64,000 nucleotides of DNA from an uncultured Lentibacter sp. (GTDB lineage Bacteria > Pseudomonadota > Alphaproteobacteria > Rhodobacterales > Rhodobacteraceae): positions 1-64,000 of the forward strand of contig NZ_CAKZKL010000007.1 in assembly GCF_937123735.1 (NCBI RefSeq). Reading direction: 5' to 3'. A program made the translations under genes and the position numbers. Every line of letters begins with the position of its first letter. Position 1 is the stretch's first letter. The notes below the pieces were generated by a model. It had not been told where the DNA came from, made no database searches, and saw nothing but the letters and a program-made list of their open reading frames with translations. Shown here piece by piece: positions 24,540 through 33,772 of the stretch.

Positions 24540-25301
24540 TCAAACCTTCGGGTCAGGGTTCTCCGTGTGCCCGTCCACAGCAATCACCTGCCCGCTCACA
24601 AGCCGCGCCGCATCCGAGCCCAAAAAAACCGCCATATTGGCAATGTCTTCGGCCGTGACAAAGCTGCGCATCGAGGTGCCGGCGGCGTAGCCCTGATACA
24701 CCTCATCGCGCGTCATGCCCTTGGCGCGGGCCTCGCGCGCCAGCACGCCCTCCATGCGGTCGCCCTCTACCGCGCCGGGGCAGATCGCATTGGCGCGAAT
24801 GCCATAGGGCCCCAGCTCCATTGCAAGGGTTTTCATCAGGCCAATCACCGCCCATTTCGCCGCCGCATAGGGCGCGCGGAAGGGGTAGCCATATTGCCCC
24901 GCCGTCGAGGACGTCAGGATGATCGCGCCATGTTCTTCCGCCTTCATCATCGGTGCCGCATACTTCGCCGCCAGAAACGCGCCTTCAAGGTTCACGCTCA
25001 CGCATCTGCGCCAGTCCGCCAGCGCAATATCCTCCACAGCCGCCGTCGGCCCGGCAATGCCCGCATTGGCGCAGAGCACATCCACCCCGCCCCAGCGCGC
25101 TTTCACCTCGGCAAAAAAATCGGCCATGGCCGCCTCGTCAGAGGCGTCCACATCCGCAGCCCCCCAGCTTGCAGGCAGGCGCGCCAGCGCCTTTTTGTCC
25201 ACATCACTCACCCAGACCTGCGCCCCCTTGGCCGCAAAGGCCTCCGCCATCGCCCGTCCGATGCCCGAGGCCCCTGCAGTGATCAGAACCCGCGCACTCA
25301 C
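24540..25301 (-). CDS. SDR family oxidoreductase in the carnitine operon
   Basis: A 253-residue classical short-chain dehydrogenase: NAD(P) motif TAGASGIGRA near residue 8, CANAG near 84, and the catalytic Ser with Tyr-x3-Lys in STAGQYGYPFRAPYAAAKW. It starts at a GTG that overlaps the previous stop (GTGA), so it is the last gene of the carnitine catabolic operon. Its substrate is not known. Reduction of acetoacetate to 3-hydroxybutyrate, or handling of a carnitine stereoisomer, would fit the neighbourhood, but this is inference. Confidence 0.85.
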   Translation of the reverse strand: MSARVLITAGASGIGRAMAEAFAAKGAQVWVSDVDKKALARLPASWGAADVDASDEAAMADFFAEVKARWGGVDVLCANAGIAGPTAAVEDIALADWRRCVSVNLEGAFLAAKYAAPMMKAEEHGAIILTSSTAGQYGYPFRAPYAAAKWAVIGLMKTLAMELGPYGIRANAICPGAVEGDRMEGVLAREARAKGMTRDEVYQGYAAGTSMRSFVTAEDIANMAVFLGSDAARLVSGQVIAVDGHTENPDPKV

Positions 25302-26773
25302 CGCGGGTCTCCAATCGCACGGCCCAACCCTTCAGGGGCCGCCAGCGCGGCATGAGCCGTGGCCACCTTCACCAGCGCCGCCTCCACATGCGCCGCAGGC
25401 GGGGCCGCGCGGCGCGTGGCAAGGTCCACATGCAAAAGCATATGCTCGCCCGTCGCCAAAAGCCGCTCGCCCTCGCGCATACTGTGGAAAAGATGCATCT
25501 TCTTGCCCTCCCCCAGAACAACCTGCGTGTGCACGGTGATCTTCGCGCCGGCATGGACCTCGTCAATGTGGCGGATATGGGTTTCGGCGGTAAAGTAGCT
25601 GCCGCCACTCGCAATATACGCCGCATCACAGCCGATCTGCGCCATAAAGCGGTCGGTTGAGTCGGCAAAAGCCTGCAAATAGCGGCTCTCGGTCATATGG
25701 CCGTTGTAGTCGAGCCAGTCGAGCGGCACCACACGGTGCAGCGTCAGCACAGGCTGGCTCAGGTCGGCGATCTCGTCGATATGCGCGGCAATCCCCGCGC
25801 CCGCGCGCAGGCTCTTGTCATGGGCGTTTTGCAGCGCGCCTGCGCCCCAGTCGTTCGCGCCCAGCGCACGCATCATCCCCACAAGGTTGTCATCGCGAAT
25901 GCGCTCCAGCTCGCGGATGCTGTGCATTCCGCTCTGCGCATCGGACTGGTCGGCAATCGCGTCAATCAGCTCGTCGGTCAGCTCCGGCACATCCATGAGC
26001 TTGGTCCAGGGCCAGCTCAGGCAAGGGCCGAACTGCGCAATAAAATGGCGCATCCCCGCCTCGCCACCGGCCACGCGGTAGGTCTCAAACAGGCCCATCT
26101 GCGCCCAGCGAATGCCAAAGCCGTAGCGGATCGCATTGTCGATCTCTTCGGTGGTGGCAATCCCGTCTTTCACCAGCCAAAGCGCCTCGCGCCAGACAGC
26201 CTCAAGGAAGCGATCCGCAATATGCGCATCAATCTCCTTCTTCAGATGCAAGGGATACATCCCGATGCCCGAAATAACCTCCTTGGCCGTCGCGATAATG
26301 CCTGTAGCATTGGCCTCGGTCGTGACCAGCTCGACAAGCGGCAAAAGATAAACCGGGTTGAACGGATGCGTCACCACGATCTGCGCGGCAAGTGACATGC
26401 CCTCCTGCAACTCGCTCGGCTTATAACCCGATGTGGAAGAGCCGATCACGGCCTCCGCCCCCACACAACCGGCCAGTTGGCCATAGACCTTGTGTTTGAT
26501 GTCAAGCCGCTCCGGCACGCTTTCCTGCACCCAAGCCGCGCCGTCGCAAGCCTCGGCCAGATCGGTGTGAAAGCTCAAGCGCCCTTCCTCGGGCAGCGCC
26601 ATATTACCAAGGCCGGGCAGGCTGCGGCGCGCATTGGCGAGCACTTCGCCAATCTTGCGCTCGGCCTCCGGGTCAGGATCAAACACCCGCACATCCCAGC
26701 CATTGAGCAAAAACCGCGCGGCCCAGCCGCCACCAATCACACCACCGCCAATGATAGCCGCCCGTTTCATCAT
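25298..26773 (-). CDS. cdhA: L-carnitine dehydrogenase fused to a betainyl-CoA thioesterase
   Basis: A 491-residue two-domain protein. Residues 1-320 are a 3-hydroxyacyl-CoA-dehydrogenase-type enzyme with the NAD motif IIGGGVIGGGWAARFLLNG and the pattern VVTHPFNPVYLLPLVE, matching L-carnitine 3-dehydrogenase. Residues about 337-470 are a hotdog thioesterase with DWLDYNGHM. In Pseudomonas these are separate proteins, CdhA and CdhB. The dehydrogenase half makes 3-dehydrocarnitine, and the thioesterase half would release glycine betaine from betainyl-CoA. The start is one of two adjacent ATGs behind AAGGA. The end overlaps the SDR gene. Confidence 0.88.
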   Translation of the reverse strand: MMKRAAIIGGGVIGGGWAARFLLNGWDVRVFDPDPEAERKIGEVLANARRSLPGLGNMALPEEGRLSFHTDLAEACDGAAWVQESVPERLDIKHKVYGQLAGCVGAEAVIGSSTSGYKPSELQEGMSLAAQIVVTHPFNPVYLLPLVELVTTEANATGIIATAKEVISGIGMYPLHLKKEIDAHIADRFLEAVWREALWLVKDGIATTEEIDNAIRYGFGIRWAQMGLFETYRVAGGEAGMRHFIAQFGPCLSWPWTKLMDVPELTDELIDAIADQSDAQSGMHSIRELERIRDDNLVGMMRALGANDWGAGALQNAHDKSLRAGAGIAAHIDEIADLSQPVLTLHRVVPLDWLDYNGHMTESRYLQAFADSTDRFMAQIGCDAAYIASGGSYFTAETHIRHIDEVHAGAKITVHTQVVLGEGKKMHLFHSMREGERLLATGEHMLLHVDLATRRAAPPAAHVEAALVKVATAHAALAAPEGLGRAIGDPR

Positions 26774-26792
26774 CTTTGTCGTTCCTTTTGTG

Positions 26793-27137
26793 TTAGTCGA
26801 TACAGATCGTGGCCACAGAGCCGTTTGCCAAAACCTCGTGGCAGCCAAAAAACGGCGTGACAGGCGCGCAGCTTTGCGTCTTGGCCAGACACAGCCCCGC
26901 GCAATCGCTGTTACTGGTGCACGCCTTGCCCGCGTCCGGCTGCGGGCGCGCGCATTGCGGCCCCGCCAGCCCGAAAACAACAGTGCCGCCACCGGCCTCA
27001 CAGGCCGCAGAGTCAAGCGCTGCGCCGCGCGGGCTGGTGTTTGGCGCGCCCCCTGCACCTGTCGTCTCAAGCTGGCAAGCCGCCAGCGCCAAGACAGCAA
27101 ACAGGCCCAGCGCGCCGTGGCGCAAAACCGCTGTCAT
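26793..27137 (-). CDS. Cysteine-rich lipoprotein inside the carnitine operon
   Basis: A 114-residue protein with a hydrophobic start and lipobox LAAC (Cys21), hence a predicted lipoprotein. The mature part has eight more cysteines (in ACEAG, QCARP, ACTSN, DCAGLC, SCAPV, GCHEV and ICID), enough for four disulfides, so it is probably a small disulfide-knotted periplasmic domain. I recognise no family. It overlaps the cdhC stop by 4 bases and ends 19 bases before the fusion gene, so it is co-expressed with carnitine catabolism. A substrate-capture role is possible but unproven. Confidence 0.7.
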   Translation of the reverse strand: MTAVLRHGALGLFAVLALAACQLETTGAGGAPNTSPRGAALDSAACEAGGGTVVFGLAGPQCARPQPDAGKACTSNSDCAGLCLAKTQSCAPVTPFFGCHEVLANGSVATICID

Positions 27138-28045
27138 CCTTTCGGCGCCTGTTTGGTCAGGTTGAGCTTTTCGCGCACGGCCTCAGGGCCGATCACTTTC
27201 GCCCCCATGTTTTCAATGATGCTCACCGCGCGCTCAACAAGCTGATAGTTCTCTGCCAGAACGCCCTTGTCGAGCCAGAGGTTGTCTTCCAGCCCCACCC
27301 GCACATTGCCCCCGGCCAGCACAGCGGCGGCCACATAAGCCATCTGGTCGCGCCCCAGCGAGAAGGCCGACCAGCTCCAGCTGTCGGGCACATTGTTCAC
27401 CATCGCCATGAAGGTGTTGAGATCATTCGGCGCGCCCCAAGGCACGCCCATGCAGAGCTGCACCAGCGCATCCGGCGCAAGCACGCCATCTGCAACAAGC
27501 TGCTTGGCATACCAGAGATGGCCGGTGTCAAACGCCTCGATCTCTGGCTTCACGCCCAGCTCGGTCATCATCCGCCCCATCGCGGTGAGCATCCCGGGCG
27601 TGTTGGTCATCACATAATCAGCCTCGGCAAAGTTCATCGTGCCGCAATCCAGCGTGCAGATCTCGGGCAGGCACTCGGCCACATGGGCCACGCGCTCGGT
27701 TGCGCCCACCATGTCGGTTCCGGCAACCGTCGGCAGCGGGCTTTCCACGCCACCAAACACCATGTCGCCGCCCATGCCGGCGGTGAGATTGAGCACCACA
27801 TCCGTGTCCGCCTCGCGAATGCGGTCTGTCACCTCGCGGTAGAGCTTGAGGTCACGGCTCGGCGCGCCTGTTTCCGGGTCGCGCACATGGCAATGCACCA
27901 CAGCTGCGCCGGCCTTGGCGGCGGCAATCGCGCTCTCGGCGATTTGTTTGGGGCTGCGCGGCACATGCGGGCTGCGGTCTTGGGTGCCGCCCGAGCCTGT
28001 GACGGCGCAGGTGATAAAGACCTCTTTGTTCATAGTCAGTGGCAT
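27134..28045 (-). CDS. cdhC: BKACE-family 3-dehydrocarnitine cleavage enzyme
   Basis: A 303-residue zinc-dependent TIM-barrel protein of the beta-keto acid cleavage (DUF849) family. The zinc ligands are in HCHVRD (His51, His53), and the C-terminal signature [13 protein letters not shown] is intact. Next to a carnitine dehydrogenase, the expected reaction is 3-dehydrocarnitine plus acetyl-CoA giving betainyl-CoA and acetoacetate. It is the first gene of the operon, with GGAGGG 8 bases ahead of the ATG at 28045, and is divergent from a GlxA/AraC-type regulator like CdhR. Confidence 0.88.
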   Translation of the reverse strand: MPLTMNKEVFITCAVTGSGGTQDRSPHVPRSPKQIAESAIAAAKAGAAVVHCHVRDPETGAPSRDLKLYREVTDRIREADTDVVLNLTAGMGGDMVFGGVESPLPTVAGTDMVGATERVAHVAECLPEICTLDCGTMNFAEADYVMTNTPGMLTAMGRMMTELGVKPEIEAFDTGHLWYAKQLVADGVLAPDALVQLCMGVPWGAPNDLNTFMAMVNNVPDSWSWSAFSLGRDQMAYVAAAVLAGGNVRVGLEDNLWLDKGVLAENYQLVERAVSIIENMGAKVIGPEAVREKLNLTKQAPKG

Positions 28046-28127
28046 AAGCGAATCCCTCCAATTGGGTGAGTTTGCGAAAACTATCTGCGCTCTTGTCGCC
28101 TGCCTTTTGATCTTTTACGAATATTTC

Positions 28128-29096
28128 ATGTCTATATCCGAAAAAATCGCGCCAAAGCCGCTGCACACGGCCATTCTCACAGTCAGTGACAGCAACACGC
28201 TCAGCTTTGCCGCTGCGGTTGATCCGCTGCGCGCCGCCAACCGCCGGGCCGGGCGGGCGCTGTTTCACTGGCACTTTGTCACCGCCACAGAGGCCCCGGC
28301 CCGGCTCACCTCCGGCGTTGAGGTCCACGGCACGCCGCTGGCGCGGTTGGAGAGCTGTGATTTGCTCATTCTGGTGGCCGGTTTCAACCTTGAGGCCCAC
28401 GCCACGCCGGCGCTTCTGGCGGCCCTGCGCCGTGTCGCGCCGCGCGCAGGCCAGATCGCGGCAATTGATGGCGCAAGCTGGCTTCTGGCCCGCGCCGGGC
28501 TGCTCAACGGCCACAGCGCCACAGCCCATTGGGAAGATCTGCCCGGCTTCGCAACGCGCTTTGAGGCTGTGGAAACCCTTGCCCACCGCTTCGTTCTGTC
28601 CGGCAAATTCGCCACAGCCGGTGCCGCCCTGCCGGGCCTTGATATGATGCTGCGGCTGATCGAGGAGCGGTTTGGCGCAAGGCTCGCCCAGGAGGTTGCC
28701 GGGGCTTTTCTGCACGATCCCTCTCTGCCCGCAGAGCTGCCGCAAAACCCCACGAGCCGCCAAAAGCTGGCGCGCCACCATCCTGCCGTGGCCCGGGCCC
28801 TCTCGCTCATGCAGGCCAATATCGAAACGCCCCTCACAATCGCGCGGCTCGCAGCCGAGCTCTCGCTCTCGCCGCGGGTTTTGGAGCTGCGGTTTCAGGC
28901 CGCGCTCGGGCAAAGCCCGAAAGCCACCTACCTCACCCTGCGGCTGTCCGAGGCCCATCGCCTCGCGCTGGACACGGCGCTGCCCGTGCAGGACATCGCG
29001 CTGGCGACGGGCTTTGCCTCGCAAGCCAGCTTCGCGCGCGCCTTTCGCGCCGCGCACGGCCGCTCAGTGAGCGCCCTGCGCAGCACCGCTCAGTAA
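28128..29096 (+). CDS. cdhR: GlxA-family AraC-type regulator, CdhR-like
   Basis: A 322-residue regulator. Residues about 10-190 form a DJ-1/PfpI-type (amidase-like) ligand domain (TAILTVSDSNTLSFAAAVDP), and residues about 215-320 hold the two AraC helix-turn-helix motifs (TIARLAAELSLSPRVLELRF and VQDIALATGFASQASFARAF). Pseudomonas CdhR, which induces carnitine genes, has this architecture. The divergent position 82 bases from cdhC supports the same job here. The ATG at 28128 is chosen because upstream sequence is intergenic. The end overlaps the convergent aldo/keto reductase gene by 7 bases. Confidence 0.82.
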   Translation: MSISEKIAPKPLHTAILTVSDSNTLSFAAAVDPLRAANRRAGRALFHWHFVTATEAPARLTSGVEVHGTPLARLESCDLLILVAGFNLEAHATPALLAALRRVAPRAGQIAAIDGASWLLARAGLLNGHSATAHWEDLPGFATRFEAVETLAHRFVLSGKFATAGAALPGLDMMLRLIEERFGARLAQEVAGAFLHDPSLPAELPQNPTSRQKLARHHPAVARALSLMQANIETPLTIARLAAELSLSPRVLELRFQAALGQSPKATYLTLRLSEAHRLALDTALPVQDIALATGFASQASFARAFRAAHGRSVSALRSTAQ

Positions 29097-30133
29097 GGCA
29101 TCGGGTGCAGCTTGTGCGCCGCATCAATCGCGCGCAGCACCTCTTTGGAAAGGCTGACATCTGCCGCACCCAGCGCATGTTCCAGCTGGCCCAGCGTGGT
29201 TGCCCCAAAAATCGAGCTGCCCATAAAGGGCCGCGTCAGCACCCAGGCCAGCGCCATCTGCACAGGGTCCAGCCCGTGCGTCTCGGCAATCGCCAGGTAA
29301 GCCGCCACAGCGTCCAGCACCCGCGCGCTCTTGCGCCCGCCCATCTCCGGCACAAGGCTCATGCGCGAGGCTTCAGGCACTTGCCCGCCCTGATATTTGC
29401 CGCTCAGAAAACCCGCCGCAAGCGGCGAAAAGGCCAGCAGGCCCACATCTTCATTCACGCTCATCTCGGCCATATCGGTATCATAAAGGCGGCACAGCAG
29501 CGAATATTCGTTCTGCACAGAGGCCACCCTCGGTCCGCCCACGCGCTCCGCGGCCGCAAGCCACTGGCATGTTCCCCAAGCGCTCTCGTTTGAAAGGCCA
29601 AAGGCGCGGATCGTGCCGCGCGCCACCTCGCGCTGCAACGCGCCCAGCGTGTCTTCCATATGGGCCATGGTCTCGGCACGGTCCTGCCCGCTGGGGTCAT
29701 AGGTCCAGTTCTGGCGAAACATATAAGAGCCCCGATTGGGCCAGTGAAACTGGTATAGATCAATCACATCGGTCTTGAGCCGCTTCAAGCTGCCCTCAAC
29801 CGCTTCAGGGATCGTCTGAGCCGAAATCGGCGCACCATCGCGCACATTCTTATAGCCCGCGCCCGAATGTTTGGTGGCCAGAACAACCTCACCCCGGCGC
29901 CCCGTCCGTTCAAACCAGTCCCCCAGAATGCGCTCCGCATCGCCCTGGGTTTCCTTGCTCAGGGGGTTCACAGGATACATCTCTGCGCAGTCCCAGAAAT
30001 TCACCCCATGCGCCAGCGCCATATCCATCTGCGCATGGGCCTCGGCGGCGCCCGTCTGCGTGCCAAAGGTCATCGTGCCAAGGCACATCTCGCTCACAAA
30101 AATACCCGTGCGGCCCAACTCGCGCTGTTTCAT
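29090..30133 (-). CDS. Aldo/keto reductase (Tas-like)
   Basis: A 347-residue NADPH-dependent TIM-barrel reductase. The catalytic tetrad can be read from NFWDCAEMY (Asp and Tyr, about 49-55), LATKH (Lys) and YQFHWPN (His, about 128). The N-terminus MKQRELGRTGIFVSEMCLGT is typical of the Tas/YhdN-like branch. The physiological substrate is unknown. It has its own ribosome site (AAAGGA) and looks monocistronic. Confidence 0.9.
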   Translation of the reverse strand: MKQRELGRTGIFVSEMCLGTMTFGTQTGAAEAHAQMDMALAHGVNFWDCAEMYPVNPLSKETQGDAERILGDWFERTGRRGEVVLATKHSGAGYKNVRDGAPISAQTIPEAVEGSLKRLKTDVIDLYQFHWPNRGSYMFRQNWTYDPSGQDRAETMAHMEDTLGALQREVARGTIRAFGLSNESAWGTCQWLAAAERVGGPRVASVQNEYSLLCRLYDTDMAEMSVNEDVGLLAFSPLAAGFLSGKYQGGQVPEASRMSLVPEMGGRKSARVLDAVAAYLAIAETHGLDPVQMALAWVLTRPFMGSSIFGATTLGQLEHALGAADVSLSKEVLRAIDAAHKLHPMPY

Positions 30134-30205
30134 ATCGCTGTCCTTTGCGTTGATTGAGCGCAGTCTGCCCGTCTGGCAGGGGATGTCAAATGGCCAGCCA
30201 AGGGC

Positions 30206-30251
30206 GCGCCCCGCAGTGTCCCCTCAGTGCGCCCCGCAGTGTCCCCTCAGT
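30206..30251 (+). repeat. 23-bp direct repeat, two units
   Basis: Two exact 23-base units (30206-30228 and 30229-30251) containing CCCCGCAGTGTCCCCTCAGT. The second unit runs into the last codons of the leftward SulP gene. This looks like a recent tandem duplication at the 3' end of a gene. Confidence 0.8.
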
Positions 30252-31884
30252 GTCCGCCGTCCAGAATACCGGTCTGCACATCATAATCCACCGCCAGCGC
30301 ATAATCGGGGTCATCGTCGCTATCAACCATAAGGTGCCCCGCCTTGGTCAAAAGCCTGTGGCAGTCGCGGCTCAGGTGGCGCAGCTTGATCTGCTTGCCC
30401 GCCGCCTCGTATTTCGCCGCCACAGCCTCGATCGCCTGCAAGGCCGATTGATCCACAACCCGGCTGTCCTTGAAGTCCACGATCACAAGATCAGGGTCGC
30501 CGGCCACGTCAAACAGCTCCGCAAACCCGTCTGCCGAGCCAAAGAAGAGCGGCCCCTGAATCTCATAGACTTTCGCCCCCTCATCCGTGGTCGACTCGCG
30601 CGTCACAGCATGAATGCGCGTGGCATTGTTCCACGCATAGGCCAGCGCCGAAACGATCACCCCCACAACAACCGCAATCGCAAGGTCATAGGCCACCGTC
30701 ACAATCGTCACGAGGATGGTGACAAAGGCATCCGTCAGCGGCACGCGCCGCAAAATGGTGAGCGAGTTCCACGCAAATGTGCCGATCACCACCATGAACA
30801 TCACCCCCACAAGCGCGGCCAGCGGGATCTGCTCAATAAGCGGCGAGGCAAAGAGAATAAACACCAGCAGGAACAAGGCCGCCGCAATACCGGCAATCCG
30901 CGTGCGCCCACCCGATTTCACGTTGATCATGCTCTGCCCGATCATCGCACAGCCGCCCATGCCACCGAAAAAGCCGGTCACAACATTGGCCGCGCCCTGC
31001 GCCAGACATTCCTGCGAAGCCCCGCCACGCTTGCCGGTGATCTCGCCCACAAGGTTGAGCGTGAGCAGGCTCTCGATCAGGCCAATCGCCGCCAGAATAA
31101 CCGCATAGGGCAGGATAATCTCGAAGGTCTCCCAGCTCAGCGGAACAGTCGGAATGTGAAAGCTCGGCAAGCCGCCCTTGATGGAGGCCAGATCGCCCAC
31201 GCGCGGCACATCAAGCCCCAGCGCAATCACAAGCACCGCGACAATCCCGATGCCCGCAAGCGGCGCGGGGACAAACCGTGTCACCTTGGGCATCACCCAG
31301 ATGATCGCCATGGTCAGCGCCACAAGCGAAAGCATCATCATCAGCGGCGTCCCAGAAAGCCACTCGCCCCCGCTCATGCCGTGGCCCGTGTTCACAACCG
31401 TGCCCGGCACTTTGAACTGCGTCATCTGCGCGAGGAAAATCACAATCGCCAGCCCGTTCACAAAGCCCAGCATCACTGGATGCGGCACAAGGCGGATGAA
31501 CTTGCCCCAATGCATCGCCCCCGCAATGAGCTGCAAGATCCCCATGAGCACGACGGTCGCAAAGAGATATTCCACCCCGTGCTGCGCCACGAGCGCCACC
31601 ATCACAACCGCCAAGGCCCCCGTCGCCCCCGAGATCATCCCGGGCCGCCCGCCGAAAACAGCGGTGATCAGCCCGACAAGAAACGCCGCATAAAGCCCGA
31701 CAAGCGGGTGCACCCCAGCGACAAAGGCAAAGGCCACCGCCTCGGGCACAAGCGCAAGCGCCACCGTCAGCCCCGCCAGCAGCTCGATCCTGATCCGCCC
31801 CACGCTAAAGGGCTCGTCCGGCATCAGCCTCAGGTCGGGCATGGCAAGGCGGTTGGCAAAAGCTGCCATCAGGGCGCGTTTCAT
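30247..31884 (-). CDS. SulP family anion transporter
   Basis: A 545-residue inner-membrane carrier. Residues about 30-415 hold 10 or more hydrophobic helices with SulP motifs (LVPEAVAFAFVAGVHPLVGLYAAF split over two helices, and the GGMGGCAMIGQSMINVKSGG region). Residues about 430-540 are a cytoplasmic STAS domain (VYEIQGPLFFGSADGFAELF). Family members carry sulfate, bicarbonate or dicarboxylates. There is no sulfur-assimilation gene or carbonic anhydrase adjacent, so the substrate is open. The 32031 copy of the GTGCAC element lies upstream. Confidence 0.88.
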   Translation of the reverse strand: MKRALMAAFANRLAMPDLRLMPDEPFSVGRIRIELLAGLTVALALVPEAVAFAFVAGVHPLVGLYAAFLVGLITAVFGGRPGMISGATGALAVVMVALVAQHGVEYLFATVVLMGILQLIAGAMHWGKFIRLVPHPVMLGFVNGLAIVIFLAQMTQFKVPGTVVNTGHGMSGGEWLSGTPLMMMLSLVALTMAIIWVMPKVTRFVPAPLAGIGIVAVLVIALGLDVPRVGDLASIKGGLPSFHIPTVPLSWETFEIILPYAVILAAIGLIESLLTLNLVGEITGKRGGASQECLAQGAANVVTGFFGGMGGCAMIGQSMINVKSGGRTRIAGIAAALFLLVFILFASPLIEQIPLAALVGVMFMVVIGTFAWNSLTILRRVPLTDAFVTILVTIVTVAYDLAIAVVVGVIVSALAYAWNNATRIHAVTRESTTDEGAKVYEIQGPLFFGSADGFAELFDVAGDPDLVIVDFKDSRVVDQSALQAIEAVAAKYEAAGKQIKLRHLSRDCHRLLTKAGHLMVDSDDDPDYALAVDYDVQTGILDGGH

Positions 31885-32211
31885 ATCTTCGGTCCTACTC
31901 GGGTGGTTCCGTTTCGCATTCAGCCCTGCGCCCTAACCCGCTCCGCGCCAAATGGCCACCCCCGAAGCACGCGCAGCCCTTGCCCCGTTGCAGCGCTGCA
32001 CAGGGTTTTTCTCAAAAACAGGGCCAAAAGGTTAACAAGTCGCCGATTCCCAAAAGGTGTTTCAGGCGGTGCACGCTTTGTGCACGGGTTGTGCACGCTT
32101 ATCACCCCCCTGATTCTGCGGCTTCACAAGCCGGTTAACGCAGCGCGCGCCGCCTTGCCTTCGGCGCTGGCTCAGGCCACAAATGAGGCTGGAAAAGACA
32201 GGGAGAACACC
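31885..32211. other. 327-bp divergent gap between the SulP gene and mtnP
   Basis: It holds the second copy of the dispersed GTGCAC element (32031-32122) and must contain promoters for both flanking genes. The palindrome GCAGCGCTGC (31990-31999) is also visible. No coding frame with a ribosome site is seen. Confidence 0.6.
32031..32122 (+). repeat. Dispersed GTTAAC/triple-GTGCAC element, copy B
   Basis: This copy has the same architecture as 12804-12895: GTTAAC (32031-32036), a 9-mer at offset 18 that here reads CCCAAAAGG (32049-32057), the exact reverse complement of copy A's 9-mer, then GGCG and GTGCAC words starting at 32069, 32080 and 32091, then TATCACCCCCC. The first GTGCAC is 38 bases after the GTTAAC start in both. 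The sequence between the conserved words is not conserved, which argues for function over recent duplication. Confidence 0.75.
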
Positions 32212-33084
32212 ATGAGCGAGACAATCATCGGCGTCATCGGCGGATCAGGCATCTACGAGATCGACGGGCTGCAAAACCCTGTCTGGCAAGAGGTTGAAAC
32301 CCCTTGGGGCAAGCCCTCCGATGCGGTTCTGACAGGCAGCCTTGAGGGGGTCAAAATGGCCTTTCTCCCCCGCCACGGCCGCGGCCATGTGCACACGCCA
32401 AGCAGCGTGCCCTACCGCGCCAATATCGACGCCTTAAAGCGTCTCGGTGTGACGGATGTGATCTCCGTTTCCGCCTGCGGAAGCTTCCGTGAAGAAATGG
32501 CCCCGGGCGATTTTGTCATTGTAGATCAATTCATTGACCGCACCTTCGCGCGGGAGAAATCCTTTTTCGGCACAGGCTGCGTGGCGCATGTTTCGGTCGC
32601 GCATCCCACCTGCGCCCGCCTTGGCGCGGCCTGCCTTGAGGCCGCTCGGGACGCGGGCATCACCGTCCATCAGGGCGGCACCTACCTCGCCATGGAAGGC
32701 CCGCAATTCTCCACGCTGGCGGAGAGCCGCATGTATCGCGAAAGCTGGGGCGCCGATGTCATCGGCATGACCAATATGCCCGAAGCAAAGCTCGCCCGCG
32801 AGGCCGAGCTCTGCTATGCTTCCGTCGCCATGATCACCGATTACGACAGCTGGCATCCTGAGCACGGCGAAGTCGATGTGACTGAAATCATTAAAACTTT
32901 GATGGGCAACGCCGAGAAAGGCCGCGCTCTGGTCAGCCGCCTCCCCGCCCTACTCGGAGCCGCCCGCGCGCCCTGCCCGCACGGCTGCGACCGCGCTTTG
33001 GACTATGCCATTCTCACAGCCCCCGAGGCCCGCGATCCGGCCCTTCTCGCCAAGCTTGACGCCGTCGCCGGCCGCGTGTTGTGA
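32212..33084 (+). CDS. mtnP: S-methyl-5'-thioadenosine phosphorylase
   Basis: A 290-residue phosphorylase of the PNP/MTAP family. Visible motifs are [12 protein letters not shown] at the start, LPRHGRGH (phosphate site), [20 protein letters not shown] and [17 protein letters not shown]. It splits methylthioadenosine, a by-product of polyamine and homoserine-lactone synthesis, into adenine and methylthioribose-1-phosphate in the cytoplasm. The ATG follows GGGAGA. Downstream are a LysE-type exporter and apt, which recycles the adenine, so the three genes form a salvage set. Confidence 0.93.
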   Translation: MSETIIGVIGGSGIYEIDGLQNPVWQEVETPWGKPSDAVLTGSLEGVKMAFLPRHGRGHVHTPSSVPYRANIDALKRLGVTDVISVSACGSFREEMAPGDFVIVDQFIDRTFAREKSFFGTGCVAHVSVAHPTCARLGAACLEAARDAGITVHQGGTYLAMEGPQFSTLAESRMYRESWGADVIGMTNMPEAKLAREAELCYASVAMITDYDSWHPEHGEVDVTEIIKTLMGNAEKGRALVSRLPALLGAARAPCPHGCDRALDYAILTAPEARDPALLAKLDAVAGRVL

Positions 33085-33131
33085 TCGGCGCGCGCAGCCC
33101 TGTTACCCTTTGTTAAGAAAGCCCTGTAACC

Positions 33132-33764
33132 ATGACACCCGACACCTGGCTCGCCTTCGTCCTCGCCTCCTCGGTGCTCCTGATGATCCCCGGCCCGACG
33201 ATCCTGCTGGTGATGAGCTACGCCATCTCCAAGGGCCGCTCGGTGGCGCTGGCTTCTGCCGCTGGCGTCGCTCTGGGCGATCTGCTCGCCATGACAGCCT
33301 CGCTCGCGGGCCTTGGTGCGCTGGTTCTCGCCTCGGCCACGGCGTTTTCGGTGCTCAAATGGGTCGGCGCGGCCTATTTGGTCTACCTTGGGGTAAAGCT
33401 TCTGCGCTCCGCCCGCGAAGACAGCCTCGCGCTGCCCGAAGCGGCACAAAGCGTCACGCCGGGTGGCGTTTTCGCCCATGCCGCCGCCGTCACCGCGCTC
33501 AACCCAAAGAGCATCGCGTTTTTCATCGCCTTCGTGCCGCAGTTCATCCGCCCCGAGGCCGCCATCCTACCGCAAATGGCGCTGCTCATCGCGACATTCG
33601 TGAGCCTTGCAACCCTCAACGCACTGGCCTATGCGCTCCTCGCAGACCGTCTGCGCAGCCTCATCGCAAAGCCCAAAGCCCTTGCCTGGATGACCCGCAC
33701 AGGCGGCGCAACCCTTGTCGCCATGGGCCTGCTCACCGCCACACTCAAACGCGCAACCCCCTGA
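33132..33764 (+). CDS. LysE/RhtB family exporter
   Basis: A 210-residue inner-membrane protein with about six helices and the family N-terminus ending in [19 protein letters not shown] second signature, [18 protein letters not shown], lies mid-protein. The family exports amino acids such as homoserine, threonine or lysine. It lies between mtnP and apt, 8 bases before the latter, so it should be co-expressed with methylthioadenosine salvage. What it exports there is unknown. Confidence 0.87.
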   Translation: MTPDTWLAFVLASSVLLMIPGPTILLVMSYAISKGRSVALASAAGVALGDLLAMTASLAGLGALVLASATAFSVLKWVGAAYLVYLGVKLLRSAREDSLALPEAAQSVTPGGVFAHAAAVTALNPKSIAFFIAFVPQFIRPEAAILPQMALLIATFVSLATLNALAYALLADRLRSLIAKPKALAWMTRTGGATLVAMGLLTATLKRATP

Positions 33765-33772
33765 GGAGTCAC

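Noticed and set aside
26918-26926. A lone GTGCACGCC word as a third copy of the GTGCAC element
   Set aside because: It is a single word inside the lipoprotein coding sequence without GTTAAC or repeats at the right spacing.
30154-32211. A very long rightward frame running into mtnP
   Set aside because: It lies antisense to the SulP gene, its translation is rich in His/Arg/Pro as expected of a GC-rich shadow frame, and mtnP has its own ribosome site at 32201.
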